Below, in pieces: positions 1 through 8,762 of a stretch of 52,844 bases of DNA. Within the stretch, counting starts at the first letter, position 1, and every line of letters starts with the position of its first letter. The stretch lies in contig LVAE01000096.1 in assembly GCA_001603905.1 (NCBI GenBank), forward strand, positions 1 through 52,844, read 5' to 3'. A program made the position numbers and the translations under genes. Origin of the DNA: Fibrobacterales bacterium Fibro_02. Lineage in GTDB: Bacteria > Fibrobacterota > Fibrobacteria > Fibrobacterales > Fibrobacteraceae. The notes under the pieces are model-generated. The model had not been told where the DNA came from and made no database searches. It was given only the letters and a program-made list of their open reading frames with translations.

Positions 1-153
1 TATTAAAAGTCAAATTTTTTGAGTCTCAAAATTAGAAAAATTCCTAGATAAATCAAGGGGTCGGAGGGCCGTGTAAGCAAGTTTTACGGACATTTTTACG
101 ATTTCCCCGCAGACGATTCAATTTATCAACAATCTATCAACAAAACAATAGGT
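1..153. other. AT-rich intergenic edge, no gene seen
   Basis: This stretch lies downstream of the mlaF-like stop codon and reaches the window edge. It is AT-rich with scattered A and T runs. I see no open frame with coding character, no RNA gene and no clear hairpin plus T-tract terminator. An mlaD/MCE partner, which often follows mlaF and mlaE, does not begin here. Confidence 0.5.
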
Positions 154-969
154 TTAACCACTGGTTCGGAGGTCTCTGAACAGCTCCTTGGAGATGTCGC
201 TGTCGGAATTCACCCAGTAATCGAAGGATTGCGGCTCAGTCAAGCTCTTGCGATGGACAAAGCAGATGTTGCACCCCAGTTCCTTGGATATCATCAGGTC
301 ATGCGTCACGATGATGATGGTCGTCTTGAACAGCATTCGCATGTTGTCGATCAGCGGCAACAGGTTGCGGCGGTTGTAGTTGTCGAGTCCCGCCGTCGGT
401 TCGTCCATCAACAGAAGTTTCGGGTCCATCGCCCAGCTGCGGGCAATCGCCACACGCTTCTGCATGCCCATACTCAGCATGTGCGGGAACATGTCGGCCT
501 CGTCGCGTACTCGCATCAGGTCCATGGCCATGTTGATCTTTTCTTCGATCTCGGCCGGAGTACCCACCTTGTGGTAACGCAGCGGCAAGGCAATGTTGTC
601 GCGTACGCGCAGGTTCGAAATCAGGGCCCCGTTCTGGAACACCATACCCACCTGGCGTTTCGCCACTTCGAGCGCCGTCAGTCTTTCAGGAGGAATGTAC
701 TCGCCAAAATAGAAGATGTTGCCACGGGTCGGACGGATTAGCCCTGCGATAATACGGAGCAGAGCACTCTTACCCTGACCGGAACCGCCACCGATGCAGA
801 CGGTCTCCCCGCGCTTTACAACCAAATTAACATCCGAAAAGAGTTCCTTTTGCGGGTCGGTCTCTTCACGCTGGAAAAACCCAAGCGTCCGGGGCTTGGA
901 GAACATCGTCCCTGCGATATCGCGATACGCAAGGTGAATATCTTCCATTCTTAAGGCTTCGTCCAGCAT
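154..969 (-). CDS. mlaF: ABC transporter ATP-binding protein, MlaF-like
   Basis: ATPase of an Mla/Mkl-type lipid ABC importer at the cytoplasmic face of the inner membrane (271 aa). Visible motifs are Walker A GGGSGQGKS at residues 60-68, Q-loop VFQNG, an atypical signature LSMGMQKR in place of LSGGQ, Walker B LLLMDEP and an H-loop in IVTHD. The relaxed signature is usual for MlaF relatives. The start codon overlaps the mlaE stop (TAATG), so the pair is probably translationally coupled and forms one transporter. No MCE-domain (mlaD) gene follows within the window, so the substrate-binding part must lie elsewhere. The family call is firm; the substrate (phospholipid) is inferred. Confidence 0.88.
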   Translation of the reverse strand: MLDEALRMEDIHLAYRDIAGTMFSKPRTLGFFQREETDPQKELFSDVNLVVKRGETVCIGGGSGQGKSALLRIIAGLIRPTRGNIFYFGEYIPPERLTALEVAKRQVGMVFQNGALISNLRVRDNIALPLRYHKVGTPAEIEEKINMAMDLMRVRDEADMFPHMLSMGMQKRVAIARSWAMDPKLLLMDEPTAGLDNYNRRNLLPLIDNMRMLFKTTIIIVTHDLMISKELGCNICFVHRKSLTEPQSFDYWVNSDSDISKELFRDLRTSG

Positions 970-1847
970 TAGATAATCGTCGAGAGGTTGTTCATGTATT
1001 CAACAAAATAGATTAGCGACAGAAACACGTCCGCAAGCACCACGTACAGGAACGACTTAATTACGGAGCGGGACACCGCCTTGGGAACCTGTCGCACGTC
1101 GCGATTGATGTTCAGGGCCTGGTAGCAGGCGTTGGTCGTGATAATCGCACCGAATACGAGCGGCTTGACAATAATGAACACGAAGTCCGTCATCGAGATG
1201 GCGTCCAGGATTTCATGACTCAAGTACGACCAGGTCAACTGGATATTAAGCATGTTGCCGCTCAACAAAATCGCACCCTTGGTCACCAGGAAGCCTGCAC
1301 AAATGGCGCTTACACTAAAGAAGATGTTCATGATGAACAAGGCGATGCAGCCGCCAATCAGCCCAGGCATCACCAAGAAACGGATCGGGTCGACACCCAT
1401 GGTCGCCAGGGCGTCCACCTCGGAATTGATGACCATGCTACCGATGTAGGTCGTCAGCGAAGACCCGCTTCGGCCAGCGATCAGGAACGCCGTGAGGATA
1501 GGTCCCAGTTCGCGGATGATGACCACCACGATCAGGCTTCCCACCACGTCGGAAAAGCCCATCTTTCCCATCATGGAAATCACTTCGATAATCACAATGG
1601 TACCAAACAAGGTCGCCACGACAAAAAGAATCGGGAAAATTTCGACCCCCGTAAAGAAGGTCTGCATAATAATGTTTCTAGTGTCGGTCTTGAAGTTACG
1701 GCTACTAGAGAAGAGACTTGCAATCGCCTTGAAGAAAAGAGCACAAAGCTGGCCCATAGGACGGCGCAACAGGAACAGGCCGAGCGAGTGGAACATCCTC
1801 GCCGGCAAAGTCAAGCGTTGCCAATTCCTCGAAGCCTTCTTATACAT
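969..1847 (-). CDS. mlaE: MlaE/YrbE family ABC transporter permease
   Basis: Integral inner-membrane permease of an Mla-type lipid transporter (292 aa). Long hydrophobic segments begin near residue 70 (PILFVVATLFGTIVIIEVI). The family hallmark follows: VIIRELGPILTAFLIAGRSGSS, with the invariant ELGP, then EVDALATMGVDPIRFLVMP. The gene starts 8 bases inside the end of engB and overlaps mlaF at its stop, so it sits in the middle of a packed minus-strand operon. Known relatives move phospholipids between the membranes together with MlaF and an MCE protein. Nothing looks truncated. Confidence 0.9.
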   Translation of the reverse strand: MYKKASRNWQRLTLPARMFHSLGLFLLRRPMGQLCALFFKAIASLFSSSRNFKTDTRNIIMQTFFTGVEIFPILFVVATLFGTIVIIEVISMMGKMGFSDVVGSLIVVVIIRELGPILTAFLIAGRSGSSLTTYIGSMVINSEVDALATMGVDPIRFLVMPGLIGGCIALFIMNIFFSVSAICAGFLVTKGAILLSGNMLNIQLTWSYLSHEILDAISMTDFVFIIVKPLVFGAIITTNACYQALNINRDVRQVPKAVSRSVIKSFLYVVLADVFLSLIYFVEYMNNLSTII

Positions 1848-2475
1848 TCTCTTGCCCGGTCACCCCTAGCGCTTCCAAAATATTCTGCCACAAAGCATCC
1901 AGACCGAACTTCTTGAGCGAACTCACGCTCAACGGGTTCTGCTCGAGACCGAATTTTTCACGGATCGAGCGCAGTCCCTTGGCAAGTTCCGACTGGTTCG
2001 CCTTGTCGCGCTTGCTTGCAACAATCAGCACGGGGCAACCCGACGCACGGATGTTCTCGACCGTCTCGACATCGATGGCATGCCCGCCATGGCGAACATC
2101 TACCAGATACACGAGGCCTTTCAGGTCCTGGCACTTTTCCACATAGTCGCGGATAAAGTCAGACATCTGGTCGCGCTTGCTGTTACTGACCTTTGCGAAG
2201 CCTACACCAGGTAAATCTACTAGAAAAAACTGGTTGTTGACTTTGAAAAAATTCAATTCGCGGGTTTTTCCGGGGGTTCTTCCGACTTTTACCAGGTCCT
2301 TGCGGCCCATCAGGGCGTTCATGAGCGAGGACTTGCCCACATTCGACCGCCCAAGGAAGGCAATCTGCGGGAGTCTTTCTTCGGGGAGGTGCTTGATGCT
2401 TGTCGCACCCTTTACAAATTCAGCGGAGACAATCTTGTAACCGCCCACGACTACTGGCGCATGGTGAACCGTCAT
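1840..2475 (-). CDS. engB: ribosome-biogenesis GTP-binding protein EngB/YihA
   Basis: Small TRAFAC GTPase of 211 aa, the usual length, acting in the cytosol in large-subunit ribosome assembly. G1 is FLGRSNVGKSS, G2 lies at PGKTRELNFF, G3 is DLPGVGFAKVS and G4 is SKRDKANQ. The region GHAIDVETVENIRASG corresponds to the switch and linker before G4. Its ATG overlaps the recR stop (ATGA) and its 3' end overlaps mlaE by 8 bases, which implies cotranscription. No unusual features. Confidence 0.95.
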   Translation of the reverse strand: MTVHHAPVVVGGYKIVSAEFVKGATSIKHLPEERLPQIAFLGRSNVGKSSLMNALMGRKDLVKVGRTPGKTRELNFFKVNNQFFLVDLPGVGFAKVSNSKRDQMSDFIRDYVEKCQDLKGLVYLVDVRHGGHAIDVETVENIRASGCPVLIVASKRDKANQSELAKGLRSIREKFGLEQNPLSVSSLKKFGLDALWQNILEALGVTGQENV

Positions 2476-3068
2476 AAGCTGACTCTCCCTTCGAAGGCGC
2501 GGAGCATGGTAACTTCATCGACAAACTCAAGGTCGCTGCCCATCGGGATTCCGCGGGCAAGGCGCGTGCGCTTGACATTGACGCCCGCAAGCATACGGTC
2601 GAGCATCAGGGCGGTGCTGTCCGCCTCGGGGCTGGAGCCGAGCGCGAGGATCAGTTCCTCGATACCTTCTTCCTTGATGCGCCGGACAAGCTGCGGCAGG
2701 TGCAAGTGTTCGGGACCGATACCGTCGAGCGGCGAAATCACGCCACCCAGAACAAAGTAAGTGCCCTTGTAGATTCCGGAACGTTCGAACGGAACGATAT
2801 CGGAACTTTTCTCGACCACGCAGATGGACTTGGAATCGGGGCGCGACTTGCACACGGGGCACAAGTCCTCGTCGGTAAAAGCGTAGCAGCGCGGACAAGG
2901 GTGGACCTTGTTCTTTGCATTCAGAAGGTTTTCAGCAAAGCGTTCCACATCGGACTGATGCTTGGTCAGGATATGGTAAGCGAGGCGACGGGCAGTCTTG
3001 TGCCCGATTCCAGGGAGCGACGAGAATTCCCCGATTAACGCTTCTAGGCTTTGCGGCTCAATGTTCAT
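2472..3068 (-). CDS. recR: recombination mediator protein RecR
   Basis: DNA repair protein (198 aa) that, with RecO and RecF, loads RecA on gapped DNA. The N-terminal helix-hairpin-helix LPGIGHKTARRLAYHIL is followed by the four-cysteine zinc finger CPRCYAFTDEDLCPVC near residues 57-72, a Toprim domain (ICVVEKSSDIVPFE, YKGTYFVLGG, LALGSSPEADSTA) and the C-terminal Walker-B-like stretch TRLARGIPMGSDLEFVD. Length and order are canonical. It overlaps the upstream EAL/HDOD gene by 11 bases and engB by 4. RecR function is expected alongside the RecBCD enzyme encoded further right. Confidence 0.97.
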   Translation of the reverse strand: MNIEPQSLEALIGEFSSLPGIGHKTARRLAYHILTKHQSDVERFAENLLNAKNKVHPCPRCYAFTDEDLCPVCKSRPDSKSICVVEKSSDIVPFERSGIYKGTYFVLGGVISPLDGIGPEHLHLPQLVRRIKEEGIEELILALGSSPEADSTALMLDRMLAGVNVKRTRLARGIPMGSDLEFVDEVTMLRAFEGRVSL

Positions 3069-4293
3069 TGGTAAAGCTGTACGTCTCGTTGATGCAGAGT
3101 TTCAGCTGTGCCGAATTCAGATTCAGTTCAGAAAGGCTAGTGCGGATAGAGTCGCGGTCGTCGAGTTCCACGGCGTCGGCCAGGCGCAAGAGTGCACCCA
3201 GGCGGCCATTGCGGTTGAGGAGCGCTTCCTGCATTTCGTCATCGGCCGGGGCGTCCGGAAGGATTGTCTCGAGCGGGGCGCGCACAAGTGCATCCATACG
3301 GCTTATGAGGCCGACCATGAACGCCTTCGCGCAGAAATCGTCGTCATTCTCGTCGATGGTGCGGGCGAGGCTTTCCAGGAACTTCGCACGGTGGCTCGCG
3401 TTCTGGAACAAGGGCGAGCTCTGCGGAGTCATGCCAAGTTCCGGGCGCGCGTAGAGCATAAGCATCAGCCACTCCTGGATCCGTTGCATACCGACCCATA
3501 CGATGGCATCCTTGACGGAAGCGATACGGCTGTGCCTGACCTGCGCATCGGAGTTCACGAAGCGGAGCAGGTTCTGCGAGATGTCCTCGTGAGCCGAAAG
3601 GGTGTCGCACAGTTCCTCAAGACTCGGACGCGACTTGATGCGGAGGAGCAGCTGCAGGATGGTCGCGGATGTAGCGTCGATCTTACGGCCGGTCACCAGT
3701 TCGGGCTTCGCAAAGAAGAATCCCTGGAAGTAGTCGTAGCCGGCTTCTTCGCAGCGCTTGAAAGTCGCCTCGTCTTCCACCTTTTCGGCGAGAAGCTTGA
3801 TTCCCATCGTCTTGAAGAAGGTCGCCGCGGCAGCCATCGACTGGAGCGAGTTGTCGACCACGTCCATTTTCACATAAGACACGTAGGGGAACAGCGGCTT
3901 GAACCGCGTGATGAATTCCTCGTTGAAAATGAAATCGTCGAGCGCCAGTTCGAAACCGAGCGCCCTGTAGCGCTGGACAGCCTTGACGATCGCGTCGTCG
4001 ACTTCGACATCCTCGAGGACCTCGAGCACAAAGTACTTCGGGTTCAGGAGTCCGAAGAGGTTGTCGAGCAGCATGTTGCGGCTGCAGTTCACGAACGCCT
4101 TGTTCTTGCCGATCAGGCGCTGAATGCCGATATTGTTCAGTACGTTCTCGAGCACCTGCGCCGTCGCGAGCACATCACTCGCGATGACCGCGATATCGCT
4201 TTCAGGCGAATCGCGGAACAGGAGTTCGTAGGCATAGATTTTACCGTCACGGTCGAGAATCGGCTGACGGGCTAGATAAGCGAGAGAATGCAT
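3058..4293 (-). CDS. degenerate EAL domain plus HDOD domain protein (YuxH-like)
   Basis: A 411-aa protein of the YuxH type: an N-terminal EAL-like domain (about 1-200) followed by an HDOD domain (about 205-390). The EAL signature reads YELLFRD, the metal-binding DDFG is DDFI and the EGVE position is EKVE, so cyclic-di-GMP phosphodiesterase activity is unlikely. QGFFFAKP marks the end of the domain. HDOD domains are catalytically dead HD relatives used in signalling. The protein probably acts as a cytosolic signalling adaptor. It is packed between hisG (3 bases away) and recR (11-base overlap). Domain assignment is firm; the role is unknown. Confidence 0.85.
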   Translation of the reverse strand: MHSLAYLARQPILDRDGKIYAYELLFRDSPESDIAVIASDVLATAQVLENVLNNIGIQRLIGKNKAFVNCSRNMLLDNLFGLLNPKYFVLEVLEDVEVDDAIVKAVQRYRALGFELALDDFIFNEEFITRFKPLFPYVSYVKMDVVDNSLQSMAAAATFFKTMGIKLLAEKVEDEATFKRCEEAGYDYFQGFFFAKPELVTGRKIDATSATILQLLLRIKSRPSLEELCDTLSAHEDISQNLLRFVNSDAQVRHSRIASVKDAIVWVGMQRIQEWLMLMLYARPELGMTPQSSPLFQNASHRAKFLESLARTIDENDDDFCAKAFMVGLISRMDALVRAPLETILPDAPADDEMQEALLNRNGRLGALLRLADAVELDDRDSIRTSLSELNLNSAQLKLCINETYSFTNEH

Positions 4294-4296
4294 GCG

Positions 4297-5136
4297 TTAA
4301 ATTCTTGCGCTCTTGATACCGAACAGGAGAATGCTGCGTGCACCGGCGTCCCAGAGCTTGTCCATGATGGAGTTCGCTTCTTCCTGCGGAACCATGGCCT
4401 TCACGGAGTACCATTCACGGCCGTGCAGCTTGGTCACCGTCGGGGCATCGAGACCCGGAGTCAGTTCGCAGGCCTTCTGCAGCAGTTCAGCCGGGCAGTC
4501 ATACTCGATCATCATGTACGACTGGGCGACGAGCTTGCCTTCGATACGGCGGATGAGCGTGTTGACTTCTTCGAGTTCGGTCTTCTGCGGGTTGCAGAAA
4601 AGGGCTGCATTGCTACGGAAGAGCGGCTCGCCCACGATACGCAGTCCCGCCTGCTTGAGCGTCGTGCCGGTTTCCACCACGTCGACAATGGCGTCAGCCA
4701 CACCGAGGCTCACCGAGATTTCGACGGCGCCTTCGAGCACCACGAAGTCCATCGGCTTCTTGTAGAAGCCTTCCACAATGTTCGGGAAGCTCGTGGCAAT
4801 CGTAGAATTCTTGAGTTCTTCAAGGGACTGCACCGGGCTTTCGTTCGGAACAGCGGCGCACATCTTGGAGGCGCCATAAGGCAAATCGAGAACCTTGACC
4901 GCCGGGCTCTTGGCTTCGGCGTTGAAGTCGATTCCGGTAATGCCTGCGTCGATAATGCCGCGGCCCACGTACATGGGGATGTCGCTCGGACGGAGGAAGA
5001 AGAATTCGATTCCGTTCTTGGTATCGAGCTGGGTCAGAGTCTTGTACGGCTTGGAGGCCTTGTAGCCGCAAGCCTTCAGAAGTTCCTGGGTGGGCTCAAA
5101 GAGCATACCCTTGTTCGGGAGAGCTACCTTAATCAT
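4297..5136 (-). CDS. hisG: ATP phosphoribosyltransferase HisG, long form
   Basis: First enzyme of histidine biosynthesis, joining ATP and PRPP to give phosphoribosyl-ATP in the cytosol. I start it at 5136 because MIKVALPNKGML is the typical family N-terminus and this ATG overlaps the hisE stop as ATGA; an in-frame upstream extension exists but lies inside hisE. The product is 279 aa. PRPP-binding residues lie around DVVETGTTLKQAGL. The C-terminal part (about 205-279) matches the ACT-like regulatory domain of long HisG, so no HisZ partner is needed and histidine feedback is expected. Cotranscribed with hisE. Confidence 0.94.
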   Translation of the reverse strand: MIKVALPNKGMLFEPTQELLKACGYKASKPYKTLTQLDTKNGIEFFFLRPSDIPMYVGRGIIDAGITGIDFNAEAKSPAVKVLDLPYGASKMCAAVPNESPVQSLEELKNSTIATSFPNIVEGFYKKPMDFVVLEGAVEISVSLGVADAIVDVVETGTTLKQAGLRIVGEPLFRSNAALFCNPQKTELEEVNTLIRRIEGKLVAQSYMMIEYDCPAELLQKACELTPGLDAPTVTKLHGREWYSVKAMVPQEEANSIMDKLWDAGARSILLFGIKSARI

Positions 5137-5393
5137 AGTTTTGCGTACACTTCTTCGAGGGTGAGACCTTTTTCGGCCATCATCACGGCCACATAGTAAA
5201 GCACCTGGGAAAGTTCGAGGCACTGGGCGTCGCGGCTTTCGAAGCGGGCGGCCATCCAGCTTTCGGCAGCTTCTTCAACAAGCTTCTTACCGATACCGTG
5301 CGGACCCTTCTTGAAAAGTTCCGTGGTTCCCTTGCCTTCGGGCATTTCCTTCTTGCGCTGGCAGGCCAGTGCGAACATTTCTTCAAACGTCAT
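5133..5393 (-). CDS. hisE: phosphoribosyl-ATP pyrophosphatase HisE
   Basis: Second step of histidine biosynthesis, hydrolysing phosphoribosyl-ATP to phosphoribosyl-AMP and pyrophosphate. The 86-aa product is a stand-alone HisE, with the all-alpha MazG-like motifs KKLVEEAAESWMAA and SQVLYYVAVMMAEKGLTLEEV. It is the first gene of the minus-strand run. Its stop overlaps hisG by 4 bases. An 8-bp inverted repeat lies just upstream at 5420-5439. No HisI domain is fused, and none is seen in this window. Confidence 0.93.
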   Translation of the reverse strand: MTFEEMFALACQRKKEMPEGKGTTELFKKGPHGIGKKLVEEAAESWMAARFESRDAQCLELSQVLYYVAVMMAEKGLTLEEVYAKL

Positions 5394-5419
5394 GATAGAC
5401 CTCGTTATGTTTTTTACGA

Positions 5420-5439
5420 GTTAAAAGATAGCTTTTAAC
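5420..5439. promoter_or_regulatory. inverted repeat in the hisE upstream region
   Basis: GTTAAAAG-ATAG-CTTTTAAC is a perfect 8-bp inverted repeat 27 bases upstream of hisE and 48 bases upstream of the divergent lipoprotein gene. Its size and position would suit a repressor operator for either gene. It is AT-rich, so a chance origin cannot be excluded. No T-tract follows that would make it a terminator. Confidence 0.35.
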
Positions 5440-5447
5440 AAACCGGA

Positions 5448-5477
5448 TTGTCATAGGAACAATCCATTCTTTATATA
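5448..5477 (+). promoter_or_regulatory. candidate sigma-70 promoter of the 5488 lipoprotein gene
   Basis: TTGTCA at 5448-5453, an 18-base spacer and TATATA at 5472-5477 resemble a vegetative promoter. Transcription would begin about 7 bases after the -10 box, near 5484, almost at the ATG (5488). No Shine-Dalgarno sequence is present before that ATG, so the transcript may be leaderless or nearly so. Confidence 0.4.
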
Positions 5478-5487
5478 TTTAGCCGCG

Positions 5488-6708
5488 ATGAAGAAGAAAA
5501 CACTCCTTAAACTTTCCATTTCTGTCGCCATTTCCATGGCCGCCCTTGCGGGTTGCTCCAAGGGACTCAAGCCCAGCGACCCCGATGTTTACCGTAACAA
5601 GACCGGCATTATCGGCGTATTCCGCCAATCCGCCTTCTACTGCGAAAACGTGATGCCGCAGTACATGACGCTCGGCGCCCAGAAAATCATGGTCAAGTCC
5701 GGCTGGAGCAACGAACAGGACAACCTGTTCATCAGCGAAATGAAGCCGGGAACCGCCCCGCTCTACAGCTACGAATACAGCTGCGGCGATGACGAGACTA
5801 AGTTCAAGCTCGACACTGCCGACAACGGCAAGAAGGCTTTCCCCTACGCCGTCAAGATTCCCGACCAGGGATTCTGCAAAATCGTCATTTCGTTCCTCGA
5901 CAACGACAACCTGTTCTCCCACAACGATGCGCTCCTCAAGGAATACTTCGAAAAGAACGAAGTCGCCGCGGGCTACCCGAACATTCCCTACTGCGACGTC
6001 ATCGACACCAAGGGCAACGTCGTCACCTTCATGGACCGCGACTCGCTCAATCGCGAGCTCTACGCCGAGGCCGTCAAGAAAGCCAAAAGTCTGACCGCAG
6101 ACGACATCTACCCGCTCATTTCCATCGACGGAAGCTCCGACATGGCGAGCCTGAGCGGCGATAACTCGCAGGTTATCCTGGTCACCTGGCACAACAGCCC
6201 CGACGACTTCAAGGACGGCCAGACCATCTCGCACACCGACAAGGTCATCTGGGCGTTTACCGACAAGGAATTCCTCAAGTGGTTCCGCGAAAACCACGAA
6301 AAGGTCGACAACTGGGATCTGCGACTCAAGCAGGTCATCGGCATGTCGCCGGAAACCAACAACAACTACTTCACCGTATTCTGGGCGAACGTCTCCGACG
6401 TTTTCCGCCCCGCCTACTACCCCGAAATCAACAGCGGACTCATGAATACCACCTTCTCGAACTCCTTCGAAGAAGACATGAGCGAGAACGCGATGTGGTT
6501 CAAGAACTGGTTCGACAAGACGAGCTCCACCGCCTACACCAAGAACGGCGGATATCCCTGGACCCGGCTCGGCTACACCTACGACTGGGGAAATCCGAAC
6601 AGCAAGTACGGCCTCTCTGAATTTATCGTGAAGGAAGGCGCCACCATCGAAGTCAAGTTCACCAGGAACAACAAGGCGTTCCTCAAGTGGATTAAGGACA
6701 GGATGTAG
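5488..6708 (+). CDS. putative lipoprotein of unknown function
   Basis: A 406-aa exported protein. Residues 1-23 are a lipoprotein signal peptide with lipobox LAGC, which fixes the start even though no ribosome binding site is visible. The mature part is aromatic-rich and Asp/Asn-rich and carries several cysteines (for example YCENVM, YSYECG-like segments and PYCDVID). I do not recognise a domain. It is alone on the plus strand between divergent hisE and convergent trmB, 12 bases from the trmB end. Lineage-restricted envelope protein is the most that can be said. Confidence 0.75.
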   Translation: MKKKTLLKLSISVAISMAALAGCSKGLKPSDPDVYRNKTGIIGVFRQSAFYCENVMPQYMTLGAQKIMVKSGWSNEQDNLFISEMKPGTAPLYSYEYSCGDDETKFKLDTADNGKKAFPYAVKIPDQGFCKIVISFLDNDNLFSHNDALLKEYFEKNEVAAGYPNIPYCDVIDTKGNVVTFMDRDSLNRELYAEAVKKAKSLTADDIYPLISIDGSSDMASLSGDNSQVILVTWHNSPDDFKDGQTISHTDKVIWAFTDKEFLKWFRENHEKVDNWDLRLKQVIGMSPETNNNYFTVFWANVSDVFRPAYYPEINSGLMNTTFSNSFEEDMSENAMWFKNWFDKTSSTAYTKNGGYPWTRLGYTYDWGNPNSKYGLSEFIVKEGATIEVKFTRNNKAFLKWIKDRM

Positions 6709-6720
6709 TTAATTCTTGGA

Positions 6721-7497
6721 TTAGGAATCTCTGCGGACTAGGACGCGAAAAAGCTCCTGGCCCGCATTTTTGTATTTACGTTCAAAGGCTGTTTCTGGAA
6801 CGGCCGGCGAAAAGGGTGCAAATTCCGCACCGAGCTTTAGCTGAAGGGCGTCACCTGCAACGCGGGCCGCCTCGGCAAATTCGCGGGCGTAAATTTCCCA
6901 GTTAGTACGGAGTTCCGTCACGGGACTCAAGCGAAGCAGCGTCGGGAAAATCGGATGCAGATGGAACCGTCGCGTAGCTTCACTTTCCTTGGGCCACGGG
7001 TTCGGATAGTAGAGCGCATGGTGCAAAATTTTCCACTCCCCTGCCAACACCTTCTCGAGCGCAAGCCGCCAGAAATCGAGCAGTTCCGCGCGGACCCAGA
7101 ACGCATTCAAAGGGACCGCCATCCCGGTAGACGCACCTGCGGGGGCGCCACACGGCCCATTTTCCGCCGCACATTCCAGCTGCCGTTCGTTGCCCGCCTT
7201 GGTAAGGCGCACTGCCGACTTGTCTATTCCGATAACCGGAACATTCGGGAACTTCTTTGCCAAGTGCAGCGTACTTTCGCCGGTTCCGCAACCGGAATCG
7301 AGGACGAGCGAAAAAGGCCCGCAAGTACACCCCGCCTGCGACGCAAAGCTTCGGACAAATTCACAAGCACGTTCAAACGCAGTTTGAGTATGGTCCGCCA
7401 CCGGACGCAAAAAAGTCGTGGACGCGTACTTGCGCACCACGGCTTCAAGATCCTTGTAAATATCAGTCTGGTTACTTGTTACCGAATGGACAACCAC
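6721..7497 (-). CDS. trmB: tRNA (guanine-N7-)-methyltransferase TrmB
   Basis: SAM-dependent enzyme making m7G46 in tRNAs. The 258-aa product has the Rossmann motif LVLDSGCGTGESTLHLAKKF, the acidic strand VIGIDKS and the TrmB hallmark YYPNPWPKESEATRRFHLHP, followed by LRTNWEIYAREFA. The spacing between the SAM motif and the PNPWPK motif is longer than usual, with an Ala/Gly-rich stretch (AENGPCGAPAGASTG) that looks like a lineage insertion. The GTG start overlaps the stop of the preceding lipoprotein gene (TAGTG), suggesting coupling. Confidence 0.9.
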   Translation of the reverse strand: MVVHSVTSNQTDIYKDLEAVVRKYASTTFLRPVADHTQTAFERACEFVRSFASQAGCTCGPFSLVLDSGCGTGESTLHLAKKFPNVPVIGIDKSAVRLTKAGNERQLECAAENGPCGAPAGASTGMAVPLNAFWVRAELLDFWRLALEKVLAGEWKILHHALYYPNPWPKESEATRRFHLHPIFPTLLRLSPVTELRTNWEIYAREFAEAARVAGDALQLKLGAEFAPFSPAVPETAFERKYKNAGQELFRVLVRRDS

Positions 7498-8762
7498 TAC
7501 TTTTCCCAGATGGAAAGGCGGTTACCGCCAATCAGCTCGATATCGTCCAGCCAGAACGAGATGGTATTTTCATCGTTGTTCGGCTTGAAATTCCACGTCA
7601 GCTGGTTCACGCACTTATAAGAGAATTTCGGATTGAGGATTTCAGCCAGAGGGACGCTGAAACGGTTCCATTCCTCGCCCAAGGTGAGTTCATAACGGGC
7701 GATAAGCTGGTCATCCCTTTCCTGGGTTTCGTCCACGAGACCGAACTCAACAACGCCCTCGCCCCTTGCTCGGAACGCAATAGAATCCACGGAAGAAATA
7801 TCGTTGCAGAGGGTCTTGTCGCTCTTGCCCAGCTCGATACCAATCATTGACCACGGCCAAATCAAAGCACCCGTAGAATCCTCGACTATTCCGCCATATT
7901 CGGCAGCCACGTGCGCCACGATGTTGCCGTCCTCGTTTTCGAGAACAAAGCGATGATACTTGTCATCCGTGATAACAGTCGGAGTCACATTTAATTCAGA
8001 ATAGCTGAAGTACCACCAGCCACCGTCGTAGGTATGCGCAGGCATAAAGCGGTTCTGGTAGTTAGAATCCTGGAAGTCATCGAGCAGAAGCGCACGGCTT
8101 TCTTCGGCGAACGTGCTGGATTCGGACTTTTCACCGGCAACGACCTTCAAGTAGGTACTCGAGGTATCCTTGCTCTTTTCATTCGAAATGAACACCAGAC
8201 TAATCGTGCCCTCGGGAAGGGAATCGAGCGTAAAGGAACCGTCCACCACCTTGGCGGAATGTTCCATGCCGCGGACCTTGACCGTACCATTTGCGGAAGG
8301 ATCGCCCACGCTACCCGACACAGTCGCCATCTTCTTGAGATTGTCGCTACCCAGGTCAACATCCTTGCCGGAAACCTTGACCGGAATCTGCAGAGCTTCA
8401 CCTTCGAGGCTAGCTTCGAGCGTATAGTCACCGTCCGCAACACCTTCGATAGTCACGCTACCCTTCTTGTCGGTCTGGGCAGAATAAGCCTTGTCGCAAT
8501 CCAGGCCTTCGCTATCCATCAGGCGAACCCTGGCCAAAGCCGCAGGAGCCTTGTCCGCAGTCAAAATTTCGGCCGTAATGGCGTTACCCGCCTCGGTACC
8601 GCTGGGGCCACCGCCTGCCGTCTTGGTGCCGCCATCGCCACATGCCGAAAGTCCAAGTCCAAACGAAAGGGCTAGGAGAGAACACATGGCATACTTTGCC
8701 ATACGGGCGGGGTTCTTTGTCTGCATACCCCAAAGATACAAAAATTCAGAATTACGACGCAT
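7497..8762 (-). CDS. lipoprotein with carboxypeptidase-regulatory-like and carbohydrate-binding-like domains
   Basis: A 421-aa predicted lipoprotein. The signal peptide ends at lipobox LSAC. The ATG at 8762 overlaps the stop of the TIGR02147 gene (TAATG), which favours it, but M13 or M21 would give a more normal signal peptide. After a Gly-rich linker come two beta-sandwich repeats of the carboxypeptidase-regulatory type (GDYTLEASLEG, GSFTLDSLPEGTISLVF). The C-terminal 200 residues begin LLLDDFQDSNYQNRF and end ISFWLDDIELIG, the pattern of CIA30/CBM11-like galactose-binding folds. It is probably surface-exposed and binds polysaccharide. The coupled regulator upstream suggests that the two act together. 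Confidence 0.75.
   Translation of the reverse strand: MRRNSEFLYLWGMQTKNPARMAKYAMCSLLALSFGLGLSACGDGGTKTAGGGPSGTEAGNAITAEILTADKAPAALARVRLMDSEGLDCDKAYSAQTDKKGSVTIEGVADGDYTLEASLEGEALQIPVKVSGKDVDLGSDNLKKMATVSGSVGDPSANGTVKVRGMEHSAKVVDGSFTLDSLPEGTISLVFISNEKSKDTSSTYLKVVAGEKSESSTFAEESRALLLDDFQDSNYQNRFMPAHTYDGGWWYFSYSELNVTPTVITDDKYHRFVLENEDGNIVAHVAAEYGGIVEDSTGALIWPWSMIGIELGKSDKTLCNDISSVDSIAFRARGEGVVEFGLVDETQERDDQLIARYELTLGEEWNRFSVPLAEILNPKFSYKCVNQLTWNFKPNNDENTISFWLDDIELIGGNRLSIWEK

Noticed and set aside
2998..4275. 425-codon plus-strand frame opposite the EAL/HDOD gene
   Set aside because: It is a shadow frame rich in Arg, His, Val and Glu, crossing two real minus-strand genes.
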